Source of the DNA: Gp6-AA40 sp035649395
GTDB taxonomy: Bacteria > Acidobacteriota > Vicinamibacteria > Vicinamibacterales > UBA2999
NCBI GenBank assembly: GCA_035649395.1
Contig: DASRJR010000227.1
Location: 1 to 23,233, forward strand
Reading direction: 5' to 3'
Length of the DNA: 23,233 bases
The notes below the pieces were generated by a model. The model did no database searches, had not been told where the DNA came from, and was given only the letters and a program-made list of their open reading frames with translations. The position numbers were made by a program, and so were the translations under genes. Positions 1 through 8,400 of the stretch are shown here, piece after piece; position 1 is the stretch's first letter; the number at the start of each line of letters is the position of its first letter.

Positions 1-912
1 TCGTCGCAGTCGGGCGGCATCGGGATGGCGATTATCGGCTTCTCCCGCTCGGCCAAGATGGGCGTCTCGGCCATCGTCGGCTTGGGGAACAAGTCGGATA
101 TCGATGAAGACGACCTGCTGACGTTCTTCGAGCAGGACGACAACACGCACATCATCGTGCAGCACTGCGAGGACCTGAAGGACGGCCGCGCGTTCGCCGA
201 AGTGGCGAAGCGCGTGTCGAAGAAAAAGCCCGTCGTCGTGCTGAAGGCCGGACGCACCGCCCTGGGATCCAAGGCCGCCAGTTCACACACGGGCGCACTC
301 GCGGGCAACGACAAAATCTATGATGACGTGCTCAGGCAGTCCGGCGTGATTCGCGCGCGCTCGTTGCGCGAGATGCTCGAATTTGCCCGGGCGCTTCCGA
401 TCCTGCCGACACCGAAGGGCGACAACATCGTGATCATCACCGGTGCCGGCGGCTCCGGCGTCCTGTTGTCGGATGCGGTCGTGGACAACGGCCTGTCGCT
501 CATGACGTTTCCGCCGGACCTCGACGCGGCGTTCAAGAAGTTCATTCCTCCGTTCGGCGCATCCGGCAACCCGGTCGACATCACCGGCGGCGAGCCGCCG
601 AAGACCTACCAGAACACCGTCCGTTTCGGGTTGGAGGATCCGCGGATCCATGCGCTCATCCTCGGCTACTGGCACACGATCGTCACGCCGCCGATGGTCT
701 TTGCAAAGCTGCTGGCCGAGATCGTCGAGGAGATGCGAGGCAAGGGCATCGACAAACCGATCGTCGTCTCGCTCGCGGGCGACGTGGAGGTCGAAGAGGC
801 ATCGGAGTACCTCTTCGATCACAAGATTCCGGCCTATCCCTATTCGACGGAGATCCCGGTGGACGTGCTCGGCGCCAAGTACAAGTGGGCGCGCGGTGCC
901 GGATTGCTCTGA
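1..912 (+). CDS. NDP-forming acyl-CoA synthetase (acetate-CoA ligase family), alpha-type part, 5' end missing
   Basis: The reading frame is open from base 1, so the gene starts outside the window; 303 residues are visible. They match the succinyl-CoA-ligase-like portion of NDP-forming acyl-CoA synthetases, which convert acyl-CoA, ADP and phosphate to the free acid and ATP, or the reverse, in the cytoplasm. The segment SSHTGALAG carries the conserved histidine (codon 286-288) that is phosphorylated during catalysis in this family. It is followed by the second flavodoxin-like subdomain (IVIITGAGGSGVLLSDA, then FGASGNPVDITGG). The protein ends at WARGAGLL without an ATP-grasp domain, so the beta part is either N-terminal and out of view or a separate gene. 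The substrate cannot be told. Bases 747-838 recur at 5345-5435. It is convergent with the next gene, 21 bp away. Confidence 0.88.
   Translation, partial: SSQSGGIGMAIIGFSRSAKMGVSAIVGLGNKSDIDEDDLLTFFEQDDNTHIIVQHCEDLKDGRAFAEVAKRVSKKKPVVVLKAGRTALGSKAASSHTGALAGNDKIYDDVLRQSGVIRARSLREMLEFARALPILPTPKGDNIVIITGAGGSGVLLSDAVVDNGLSLMTFPPDLDAAFKKFIPPFGASGNPVDITGGEPPKTYQNTVRFGLEDPRIHALILGYWHTIVTPPMVFAKLLAEIVEEMRGKGIDKPIVVSLAGDVEVEEASEYLFDHKIPAYPYSTEIPVDVLGAKYKWARGAGLL
747..838 (+). repeat. 91-bp direct repeat, copy 1 (inside acyl-CoA synthetase gene)
   Basis: This stretch begins CATCGACAAACCG and ends GGCCTATC. It recurs in the same orientation at 5345-5435 with a single difference, one A lost from the AAA run near its 5' end. 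This copy lies in the intact C-terminal coding part of the synthetase and is the likely source copy. Confidence 0.9.
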
Positions 913-933
913 CGCCGCCACGAACCGAACCGT

Positions 934-1416
934 TCAGAGCACCGTCATCGCGACGGTCCCGCGCTGCTCACGCTGTTGCGAGTCGACGAAGACCACACCA
1001 ACCGTCAACGTCCCAGGGAATGCGAGGGTGCACGCGACGGGGAACTCCAACGGGAAGGTTCGCGACCCTGCCGCCACGATGTGCGTCGACCCTAATTGGT
1101 CGGCCAGATTTGCATGTGTGACCGTCAACTCGGGGCTGGTGAGGCCGGATCGATCGACGAACCGCATCTGCATCTGCGTCAGAAACAAATCCGAGTGTGG
1201 GGTCGCGGTGACGACGAGATGGAATGGCACGACCGACAGCGAGTTGACGCACGCGTGACGAGGGACGATGACCCCCTGCACGCTGGGTGACAGCCCGAAC
1301 GACGAGGAATTGTGACGTACGGTGTCGACGCCTCCGATGTTGTTGTCATCGCAGGCGGGCAAGACGGCGATCCCCAGGATGAGGATTAGACGAGACAAAG
1401 TGTGACCGATGGACAT
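934..1416 (-). CDS. Small secreted lipoprotein of unknown function
   Basis: I do not recognise a family. The frame is open upstream to 1509, but the ATG at 1416 is preceded by a strong ribosome binding site (AGGAGG, complement at 1423-1428, 7 bases away). The protein from that start opens with a classic lipoprotein signal: a positively charged and hydrophobic N-terminus (SIGHTLSRLILILGIAV) and the lipobox LPAC with cysteine near residue 21. The mature part (about 140 residues) is rich in beta-forming residues and has two further cysteines (HACVNS and VACTLAF) that could form a disulfide. It should be anchored in the envelope. It lies 106 bp downstream of the DUF2950 gene on the same strand and could be the last gene of that operon or have its own promoter. 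Confidence 0.72.
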   Translation of the reverse strand: MSIGHTLSRLILILGIAVLPACDDNNIGGVDTVRHNSSSFGLSPSVQGVIVPRHACVNSLSVVPFHLVVTATPHSDLFLTQMQMRFVDRSGLTSPELTVTHANLADQLGSTHIVAAGSRTFPLEFPVACTLAFPGTLTVGVVFVDSQQREQRGTVAMTVL

Positions 1417-1522
1417 GACGGGCCTCCTCTCTGAGGCGCATGCTTCGCTCGCAGGCGTGTGGAAGCGATTGAGTCCTGCGGCTGTCGAGGAATCCTGCTC
1501 TCGATTCACGGCCCGAAACCAC

Positions 1523-2491
1523 TCAGTCGGGCTGCGCGACTCGCTGCCACGACGGATCGGGGTCGTAGCGTGTCATCGACTTGGCGACGCTCTCGGTCTC
1601 GATTCCCAGATCCCTCTGATAGACGATGCCATCGCGATTGACGATGAACGTCATCACACCGGTGACGTCGTACTGCGCGGGCCATGCGACGAGCGCAAAG
1701 CCGCCAGACATCTCACCGTTCACGATGTAGCTCTTTGCTCCGCCCGGGGCAGCTGACCCTTGCTCGGTCAGGATCTTGAAGTAGTAGCCCTGAAACGTGG
1801 ACGGTTCCCCGGCGTTGGCCCCGGTTGGCCGCTCTTGCGCGGCCGCCTGCGCCACCAGGTCGCCGAGCGGACTCCGTTTCTGACCTCGCATCACCGGCCA
1901 ATACAGCCCGTTCTGCTTGCCGGGCTCGCTACGAACGCTCTTCGCGTAGAGGCCCGCAGATTTGCCGTCGTGTCCCTGTTGAGCGTAGCGCAGCTGCGCA
2001 GCGACATACGTTCGACAGGTCTCGATCACCGCGAGCTCATTGCGTCCGATCCGGCGCGCAGTGACTTCTTCCTTTCCCGTAACCGTGTCGAAGCGCCATG
2101 CGGTTCCGTCCTTCACGATGGGGATTGGAAACGGCCATCCTTCGTTCCCCACAACGAGCGTCTTGCGAGTGCTCCCCTCATCGACCAGCCGCCATCCTTC
2201 GGCAGCGGCAACGGTGAACACCTCACGGTTTTTCCGGGCGGTGGCTGGATCCGATCCGGCGGCCAGCTCCTGTCCGTCGCGGCCGAAGAGCGCGATGAGT
2301 TCCTCGAGCTTGCCCGCTTTGGCGATGCGTATCAGTTCTCGCGCGGCATCGTCGGGCGTCTGGAACGTTCGTGGAGAATCCTGGGCTGCCGCCGTCGAGC
2401 AGGGGAGCGTCAGATATCCGATCGTCAACGCCACGGCGAGGAGGCAGCGAGCCACCCTGGGACGAGAGCGGTTCGAACGCATGGTGATCAC
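1523..2491 (-). CDS. DUF2950 family exported protein
   Basis: The 322-residue protein has a signal peptide (ARCLLAVALTIGYLTLPCSTAAAQ) and matches the DUF2950 family. Recognisable segments are the N-terminal FQTPDDAARELIRIAKAGK, the GWPFPIPIVKDGTAWRFD segment, IGRNELAVIETCRTYVAAQ, and the C-terminal GVMTFIVNRDGIVYQRDLG. The family has no established biochemical function; members are periplasmic or secreted and often sit next to DUF3300 genes, as here. The start is taken as GTG at 2491 because GAGGA lies 8 bases before it; the ATG three codons later would be too far from that site. It follows the DUF3300 stop by 33 bp on the same strand, so co-transcription is likely. Confidence 0.88.
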   Translation of the reverse strand: MITMRSNRSRPRVARCLLAVALTIGYLTLPCSTAAAQDSPRTFQTPDDAARELIRIAKAGKLEELIALFGRDGQELAAGSDPATARKNREVFTVAAAEGWRLVDEGSTRKTLVVGNEGWPFPIPIVKDGTAWRFDTVTGKEEVTARRIGRNELAVIETCRTYVAAQLRYAQQGHDGKSAGLYAKSVRSEPGKQNGLYWPVMRGQKRSPLGDLVAQAAAQERPTGANAGEPSTFQGYYFKILTEQGSAAPGGAKSYIVNGEMSGGFALVAWPAQYDVTGVMTFIVNRDGIVYQRDLGIETESVAKSMTRYDPDPSWQRVAQPD

Positions 2492-2524
2492 GGTGTCAGT
2501 CCTCGTGTTGTTCGTCGCGATCCC

Positions 2525-3757
2525 TCAACGACGCCGGCCGCCGCCGCCTCGCGAGCGGCCGCCGCCGCCGCGGCTGGCGCCGCCACGCTGAGTCGCCGAC
2601 CGCGTCGATCGACTGTTGGAGTACCCCCCGAACGCGTCCGAACTGCGGGCGCTCGGCTCTCTGGCCTGCTGATTCTGGCGCTGGCTGTAACCGCGCGATT
2701 CGGCGCTCGGAGTGCGCGAGCCAGTCCTCTGTGAGGCGGCCGTATCCGTGCCCCGCTGCTGCTGGCGTTGCGCCTGCGCATCCGTGCTCCGCTCTTGGCG
2801 CTGTGCCTGCGACTCGGGTCGGTTCTCCTGCCGGTTGTTCTGGCGTTCGGTTCGCTGTTCCTGATTGTTCTTGGCGCGATCGCCGCGCGCCTCAGAACGA
2901 TCCTCGACGCGATCGCCACGCTCGTCGGCGATGTCTTCCCGATGGTCCGCCCAGTCTTCGCGCGCGTCCTCGCGAGCGTCGTAGTAGTCGTCCCAGGCAT
3001 CGTTGTACATGTACGCACCGCCGTACCAGCCGTACGGACCGTAGTAATAGGGGTTGCTCCACGCGCTCATGGCGATGCCGGCGGTGAATCCGATCATGCC
3101 CGCCGCGATCACTTCATCGGTGTTGTCGGATTCCACGACGATCGTGGTCGATGTGGGCGCCTGGGTGTAGACCGTCGTCGTGTTGTACTGCGGGACGTAG
3201 ACGACCTGCGGGTTGGCCGGCTCGATCACGATCACTTCCTGACCGCTGGAGGTGGTCCGCGTCTCGACCTCCTGTTGCGGCGTGTCCTTCAGCGTCCCGA
3301 CATCATGGGCTTGCTTCCTCAGTCGCTGAATGCTCGCGAACACGGCCGGGCGATCCGCGGTGAACGCCACGCCGAGATTCGTGGTCCAGTCCAGCTGATC
3401 GGCCATCTTCTTCACCACCTGCGGAAACAGCGCCAGCGTGACGAAGCTCGGCTCGAATCCCTGCTTGGTCAGGGCATCCTGAAGCTCGCTGCCTTTGAGG
3501 GATTGATTCTTTCCCAGCCACAGCTGGAGCGCATCCACGTTGCCGGGGTTCTGCGCGCATATCAGAATCTGCGCGAGGAGCTGGTCCGGATAGAGCGCGA
3601 CCGGAGCCAACAGACGATCGAGCGCTTCGGGCGTGGCAGCCGTCTGGGTCTGTGACTGCTCCCCGGCGCGTGCCACGTGCCGTTCCGGACGGACCAGCCT
3701 GACCAGCACCACGAGCGCGAGGATCGCGCTGACGACGATCACAACCTTCTTGATCAT
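2525..3757 (-). CDS. DUF3300 family exported protein with a long charged, RGG-rich tail
   Basis: This 410-residue protein has an N-terminal membrane or signal segment (KKVVIVVSAILALVVLV). A DUF3300 domain covers about residues 42-230, recognised from LDRLLAPVALYPDQLLAQIL, DWTTNLGVAF and NPQVVYVPQYN. A short Tyr/Gly stretch (NPYYYGPYGWYGG) follows at about 238-250. The last ~150 residues are low complexity: alternating Asp/Glu and Arg (DAREDAREDWADHRED), then a Gln/Arg/Asn-rich stretch, then a C-terminal Gly/Arg tail ending GGGGRRR. The function of DUF3300 is unknown. The tail is probably disordered and could bind polyanions or peptidoglycan-associated partners, which is inference. Its ATG overlaps the stop of the upstream gene (ATGA at 3754-3757), a sign of translational coupling. 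Confidence 0.87.
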   Translation of the reverse strand: MIKKVVIVVSAILALVVLVRLVRPERHVARAGEQSQTQTAATPEALDRLLAPVALYPDQLLAQILICAQNPGNVDALQLWLGKNQSLKGSELQDALTKQGFEPSFVTLALFPQVVKKMADQLDWTTNLGVAFTADRPAVFASIQRLRKQAHDVGTLKDTPQQEVETRTTSSGQEVIVIEPANPQVVYVPQYNTTTVYTQAPTSTTIVVESDNTDEVIAAGMIGFTAGIAMSAWSNPYYYGPYGWYGGAYMYNDAWDDYYDAREDAREDWADHREDIADERGDRVEDRSEARGDRAKNNQEQRTERQNNRQENRPESQAQRQERSTDAQAQRQQQRGTDTAASQRTGSRTPSAESRGYSQRQNQQAREPSARSSDAFGGYSNSRSTRSATQRGGASRGGGGRSRGGGGRRR

Positions 3758-4521
3758 GGCTGCACCGTCAGCGCGGCGGTCAACGTGAACTGAAGTCGCG
3801 TTTCAGCGGGAAGCTTCAGGTGCTCGGTGCCGGACGCGGCGACGGCCGCTCCGACTCCCGCACCGGCGAGCGCGCCGATGGCCGCACCAGAGCCGCCGCC
3901 CGCGATGCCGCCGACGGCCGCGCCCAGGCCGGCCCCGCCGGCGACTTTCCGCGTCGTCTTCTTGCCCTCGCCCTGACCCTTCTGCTCGATGTGCGCCGTG
4001 ACGATGTCGTACTTCCGTCCGCCGAAGCTGAGCGTGTTTGCCTTCAGCGAGATCTTGTCCGCGCCTTTGAAGTTGCCGGCCTGTTCCACTTTGGCCACCT
4101 GCACCACGACTGCCGCATTGCGTGGAACGACGACCTTTCCTCCCAGCATCACGGGATCGTCGATCAACGCCCTGAAGGTCATCCCGGCCTTGGTCGCGTC
4201 AACGTCAATCGCCTGCGTCAGCAGAACGTTCAGTACTGTGCCGGACGGTACCGTGATCGGTGATGGCGCTCGCGCAGGGTCCGGGGCCGCCTGGGGCGGT
4301 GTCCTGCGCGGCGAGAACTCCACGGCAGTGATGTCTTCAAGTGGAAACTCAGCGATCTGCCCGCTGGGGAGCAGCATGCGCACGATCTTGACGTCTGCGC
4401 TCATGAAGTTGCCGTCGACACTCTGACCCGACCGGAGCCTGACCCGGTCGGCCGACAGGCTGACGCTCGCCCCTATCAGCAGCGCGGTAATGGTCAGGAA
4501 GGTCAGAGGACGTCTTGGCAT
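3754..4521 (-). CDS. Exported glycine-zipper protein of unknown function
   Basis: ATG at 4521 is chosen over an upstream in-frame ATG (4572) because GAGGGAG lies just before it and it starts a clean signal peptide (RRPLTFLTITALLIGASVSLSA). The 255-residue protein has an N-terminal small-beta domain (DRVRLRSGQSVDGNFMSADV to FPLEDITAVEF) that resembles Sm-like or SHD-type modules. A Pro-rich linker follows, then a domain starting VPSGTVLNVLLTQAIDVD, and then a glycine zipper of about 35 residues (GAGLGAAVGGIAGGGSG onward) of the type found in outer-membrane-associated proteins such as SlyB or YMGG families. It ends with a beta segment (TRLQFTLTAALTV). It lies 22 bp downstream of the Spy-like gene and overlaps the DUF3300 start by 4 bp, so it belongs to the same operon. 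A precise function cannot be assigned. Confidence 0.78.
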   Translation of the reverse strand: MPRRPLTFLTITALLIGASVSLSADRVRLRSGQSVDGNFMSADVKIVRMLLPSGQIAEFPLEDITAVEFSPRRTPPQAAPDPARAPSPITVPSGTVLNVLLTQAIDVDATKAGMTFRALIDDPVMLGGKVVVPRNAAVVVQVAKVEQAGNFKGADKISLKANTLSFGGRKYDIVTAHIEQKGQGEGKKTTRKVAGGAGLGAAVGGIAGGGSGAAIGALAGAGVGAAVAASGTEHLKLPAETRLQFTLTAALTVQP

Positions 4522-4543
4522 GGCTGCTCCCTCACGAACGAGG

Positions 4544-5062
4544 TCATTGGACGATGGGCAGAGACGCCGCAATCTGGAGGTCGAGAATCAGCAGCATCTG
4601 GTTCTCGACTTGAAGAAATCGCGCTGCCGCCTTCGGTGACAGCGCGGACTTGAACCGGTCGTAGTAACGCGCCTTGAGCCCGTTCCGCCGGCCTTCGACA
4701 TCGAGCGCGCCGCGGGCGAGCCGGTCGGCGACCTCGTCGGTCAGCTTCTCGTAGTTCGCGGCGTATTCCTTGATGAGCGCAATCCGTTCGTCGTTCACCT
4801 TTGCCAGCTCGGCTTCGTATTCGCGGTAGACCGGCCAGAACTTCGCATCTTCGGCTTCGGTGAACTGCATCAGCTCGGTGATGATGGCAATCCTCTGCGA
4901 GCGAAGGTCCGACCGCAGGAGCTCGACATACGCGCGAAGATTGGCCTCGCGAGTGTCGTCGGGAGTCGCCACTCTGGTTGCTTGTGCCAGGACGGGCCGA
5001 GGGCTGAGACACAGGGCGAGCGTCATCGCGATCCCGGCCTTCAATAGCGCGGTTCGAATCAT
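4544..5062 (-). CDS. Exported helical protein, Spy/CpxP-like
   Basis: The start is ATG at 5062, supported by GGAG 8 bases upstream and by the signal peptide that begins there (RTALLKAGIAMTLALCLSPRPVLAQA). The 172-residue product is mostly helical after cleavage. Features include LLRSDLRSQRIAIITELMQFTEAEDAKFWPVY, a Glu/Lys-rich middle, and ALSPKAAARFLQVENQMLLILDLQIAASLP. The pattern LSPKAAARFLQVE is reminiscent of the LTxxQ-type helical repeats of Spy/CpxP periplasmic chaperones, but the match is by pattern only. It appears to be the first gene of a four-gene run (this gene, glycine-zipper, DUF3300, DUF2950), which suggests a periplasmic or envelope-maintenance role. No clear promoter was found upstream. 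Confidence 0.72.
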   Translation of the reverse strand: MIRTALLKAGIAMTLALCLSPRPVLAQATRVATPDDTREANLRAYVELLRSDLRSQRIAIITELMQFTEAEDAKFWPVYREYEAELAKVNDERIALIKEYAANYEKLTDEVADRLARGALDVEGRRNGLKARYYDRFKSALSPKAAARFLQVENQMLLILDLQIAASLPIVQ

Positions 5063-5447
5063 GGCGGTTGCTCCGTTTTCAGCGCAGTTCCAGTTCTTGG
5101 TGCAACGGGCCTGCCAGCGCGGAAAACCCTTCAGCAACGGCCATCATTCACGAGGGCGTGGGCCAGCCTCCGACATGCCGGAGCGACTCCGGGTTCGTCG
5201 GGATCGCGCGCCACACGTGCTGGATCCTCGGGCTCGGCGCTTGTTCTGTGACCGGCCTAGCGTGGGCAAGGTGCTCGGCGCGATCGGCAACGGCATGGGA
5301 ATCGGCCGCGGCCAGTTCATCGAGGCGAGCTATTGGGCGATGGACATCGACAACCGATCGTCGTCTCGCTCGCGGGCGACGTGGAGGTCGAAGAGGCATC
5401 GGAGTACCTCTTCGATCACAAGATTCCGGCCTATCGCCGGCCTCGCT
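5063..5447. other. 385-bp non-coding stretch with a gene fragment
   Basis: No intact gene is supported here. Frames on the plus strand run through it without a family match; one reads VGKVLGAIGNGMGIGRGQF and EASYWAMDID just before the duplicated synthetase fragment, which could be part of another decayed gene that I cannot identify. A short hairpin (CCGGAG-cga-CTCCGG) lies at 5178-5192. The last 100 bp hold the second copy of the 91-bp repeat, ending 12 bases from the TonB receptor stop codon. Confidence 0.6.
5345..5435 (+). pseudogene. Fragment of the acyl-CoA synthetase gene (91-bp repeat, copy 2)
   Basis: Identical to 747-838 in the same direction except for one missing A (CGACAACCG against CGACAAACCG). 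In copy 1 this encodes the synthetase segment from near DKPIVVSLAGD to LFDHKIPAY. Here it has no upstream or downstream synthetase sequence, so it is a non-functional fragment. Homology stops sharply on both sides. Confidence 0.85.
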
Positions 5448-8400
5448 CTAAAACAACAGCTTCACCGCGAACTGCATCTGCCTCGGCGTGCCGATCGTGT
5501 TCGTGATCGTGCCGAACGCCGCGTTTCCAAGCTGACCATTCGGGTTGGCGAAGCTCGGCGTGTTCGTTACGTTGTACACCTCCATGCGCAACTGCAGCCT
5601 TGCCATGCCCTGCAGCGGCACGTCCTTGAAGAGCGACATATCGAGCCGCTTCTGTGACGGGCCGTGCAGCAGGTTGCGCGACACGATCTGATCGCCGATG
5701 GTGTTGACCGGCTGCGCCTGGAAGGCGTTGGTGTCGAAGAAGCGCGTAATGGTCGGGTTATCGAGCTCGGGGTTGCCGATGAGATTCGGGCGATCAGCCC
5801 CGCCGGTGTTGGCGCGAGCGGCGGCGTTGGTGATGTTGAACGGAAGGCCGGTCTGCCATCCGGCCAGCGCATTCACCTGCCATCCCGTCAGGAAGTGCTT
5901 GGCCGCGCCCGTGAGCGTTCGCCCCCATGGCAGCTCGTAGTTGACGAGGAGCCCCAGCCGGTGGCGCACGTCGTTGTCCGCGTCATACCGCTCGATCACC
6001 GACGCATTCCACGGTGCGGACCCCGTCCACACGTTGTGGGCGAGCGTGTAGTTGGAGTTGATCGAGAAGCCGGCATGATAGCGGCGCTGGAACACGAGCT
6101 GCAGCGCGTTGTACGACGATTCGTACATACTGCGGAGGATGTTGACGCTCGTAATGTTGGGCGCGAGCGACGCAAGCGCGCGACGCCCCTGCACGGCCCC
6201 TGGCCCCACCGGCGCCAGGTTGATGTCCGGTCCGGCCGCGCCACCGTTCTGGAGCACCCGGTCGCCGCGGGAACCCACGTACCCCGCACCGAGCACGCTT
6301 CCGGCGAACTCCCTCTCGACGATCAGGTTGAACTGCTGCACGCGCGTCGATTTGAAGTTCTGATCGACGGCGATAATCGCGCCGCTCGGGTTCGCGGGAT
6401 CGATCGCGACCGGTGTCGGGAGGCCGTTCGACAGGAAGACCGATGGCGGTTGGCCACCAGCCACGGTGCCGTTGCTGATCGCGGGTCCGTATGACGCAAC
6501 CCACGGCGCGTTCTTCATGAACGCCCCCGACTGCATGTTCCCGGGGAAGTACGACAATCCGTAGCCGCCGCGGACGACGACGCTCGACGGCAGCGTGGCG
6601 GAGAAGCCGAGTCGCGGCGCGATGTTGGAGTAGTCGGTCTTGACGTTCGCGCTCTCACTCACGCCGTTCTGTCCAGCGACCAGAATCTTCCCCGTCGCCG
6701 GATCGAAGTTCGCCAGCTGATTGGCCTCTTCGGTCAACGGCGTGAAGATGTCGTAGCGGACGCCGAGGTTGAGCGTCAGCCAGGACGCCGCACGCCAATC
6801 GTCCTGAATGAAGAAGTTCGGCTCGTTGGTGTGGTAATGCGGGTAGATCAACGAGTGCGATCGCGCCACCTGCGACGGATAGCCGAGCAGGAACGAGGCG
6901 ATGGTGTTGCCGCCCGAGCCCGCGCCGTTATCGGTGAGCTGGGTGTTGAACGTGAAGTTGCCGACCGGGGACGCGCTCTGGAAGACCGTGAACTTCCGCG
7001 CGACGTAGCCGGCTCCCATCCGGACGTTGTGCTCATTGAGCGTCTTCGTGACGATGACGTTGGTCTGCCACGTGTCGTCGACCTGGATCAGCGGGATGAA
7101 CGTCGAGTCGCCCAGCGCCGAGTAGCCGGTCAAGGTCATCAGCGCCAGACCTGACGTCACGTCGTCGAAATTGACGCCGGGAATGCCGAACGCCGTGCTC
7201 AGATTCGAGCCGTAGTTCAGCGGCAACGATCGAATGTCGGCCCTCAGGTATCCGCCCTTGATTTCCGAGATCATCGTCGGGTTGAAGATCCGCAGGTAAT
7301 TCACCTGCATTCCGTGCGCCTTCGTGTTGTTCGTGCCTGGGAACGCCGGTCCGCCACCGCATCCCGGCTGGATGCCGTCGGCGGTCGCGTCGCATGCCGA
7401 CGGCGTGAACGTGTCGACGTCGTTGTACGAGTACCGCACGAACATGCCCTGGTTGCTGTCGAAGCGATAGTCGATGCGAAAGTCGGCGGTGGAGCTGTCC
7501 TGCGTGCGCAGCGTCGTGCTCGCGTAGTTGTTGGCGAGGTTGCCGTTGGTCGTGGGGGGCAGGAGCGCCAGGTACCTCTGCGCGATCGGATTCAGCCGGT
7601 TGGCGGGAATTTGGTTGCCCGTGAAGGGCGTCCGCGGCGTGGTCAGCGGATCGTAAATCGGCACCGACAACTCGGAAAAGTCGCCGGCGCGCATCCTGGC
7701 GGTGGGCAGCGTCACCAGATTGGTCACGCCCTGGTCCTGCTTGAAGCCCTCGTAGTCCCCGAAGAAGAACATGCGGTCCGTCTTCAGCGGCCCGCCGAGA
7801 CTTCCGCCGTACTGATGCTGGTGGAGCAGTGGCTTGGTGGCCGAGAAGAAGTTGCGCGCGTCGAACCGATCGTTGCGATAGAACTCGAAGGCCGACCCTG
7901 ACAACGAATTGGTGCCCGACTTGGTGATGATGTTCACGACGCCGCCTGCCGTGCGGCCGGCCTCCGCCGTGTAGTTGCTCGTCTGCACCTTGATTTCCGC
8001 GATCGCGTCGATGGACGGCTTCACGCCGATCGTGCCGATGGCGCGCTCGTTGTTGTCCATGCCGTCGATCAGCTGATTGTTCTGATTGTCGGCGGCGCCG
8101 TTGATCGAGATCGCGGAGGTCTGCCGTCGATCGTCTGGCCGCGTGCCGCTGGCGAGCGAGTTCGGCAGCCCCTCGTTGGCCCCCGGCAGCCCCTGAATCA
8201 GCCGGATGAAGTTGCGCCCGTTCACCGGCAGGTCCTGAACCTCTTTCAAGTTGATCAGCGACCCGACCGTCGACGTGTCCGTCTGGAGAAGAGAGACTTG
8301 TGCGGTGACCGTGATGTTCTCTGCCACCTGTCCCGGCGAGAGCTTGGGATCGAATCGCGCGCGGTCGCCGGCCGAGAGTGTCAGCCGCGTATTCTGGGTG

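Noticed and set aside
2768..3655. 295-codon plus-strand frame opposite DUF3300
   Set aside because: Its hydrophobic start and charged body are reflections of the repetitive DUF3300 tail codons; no homology seen.
4860..5657. 265-codon plus-strand frame across the Spy-like start, the spacer and the TonB receptor end
   Set aside because: It crosses the real genes and reads the duplicated synthetase fragment out of frame; not a single gene.
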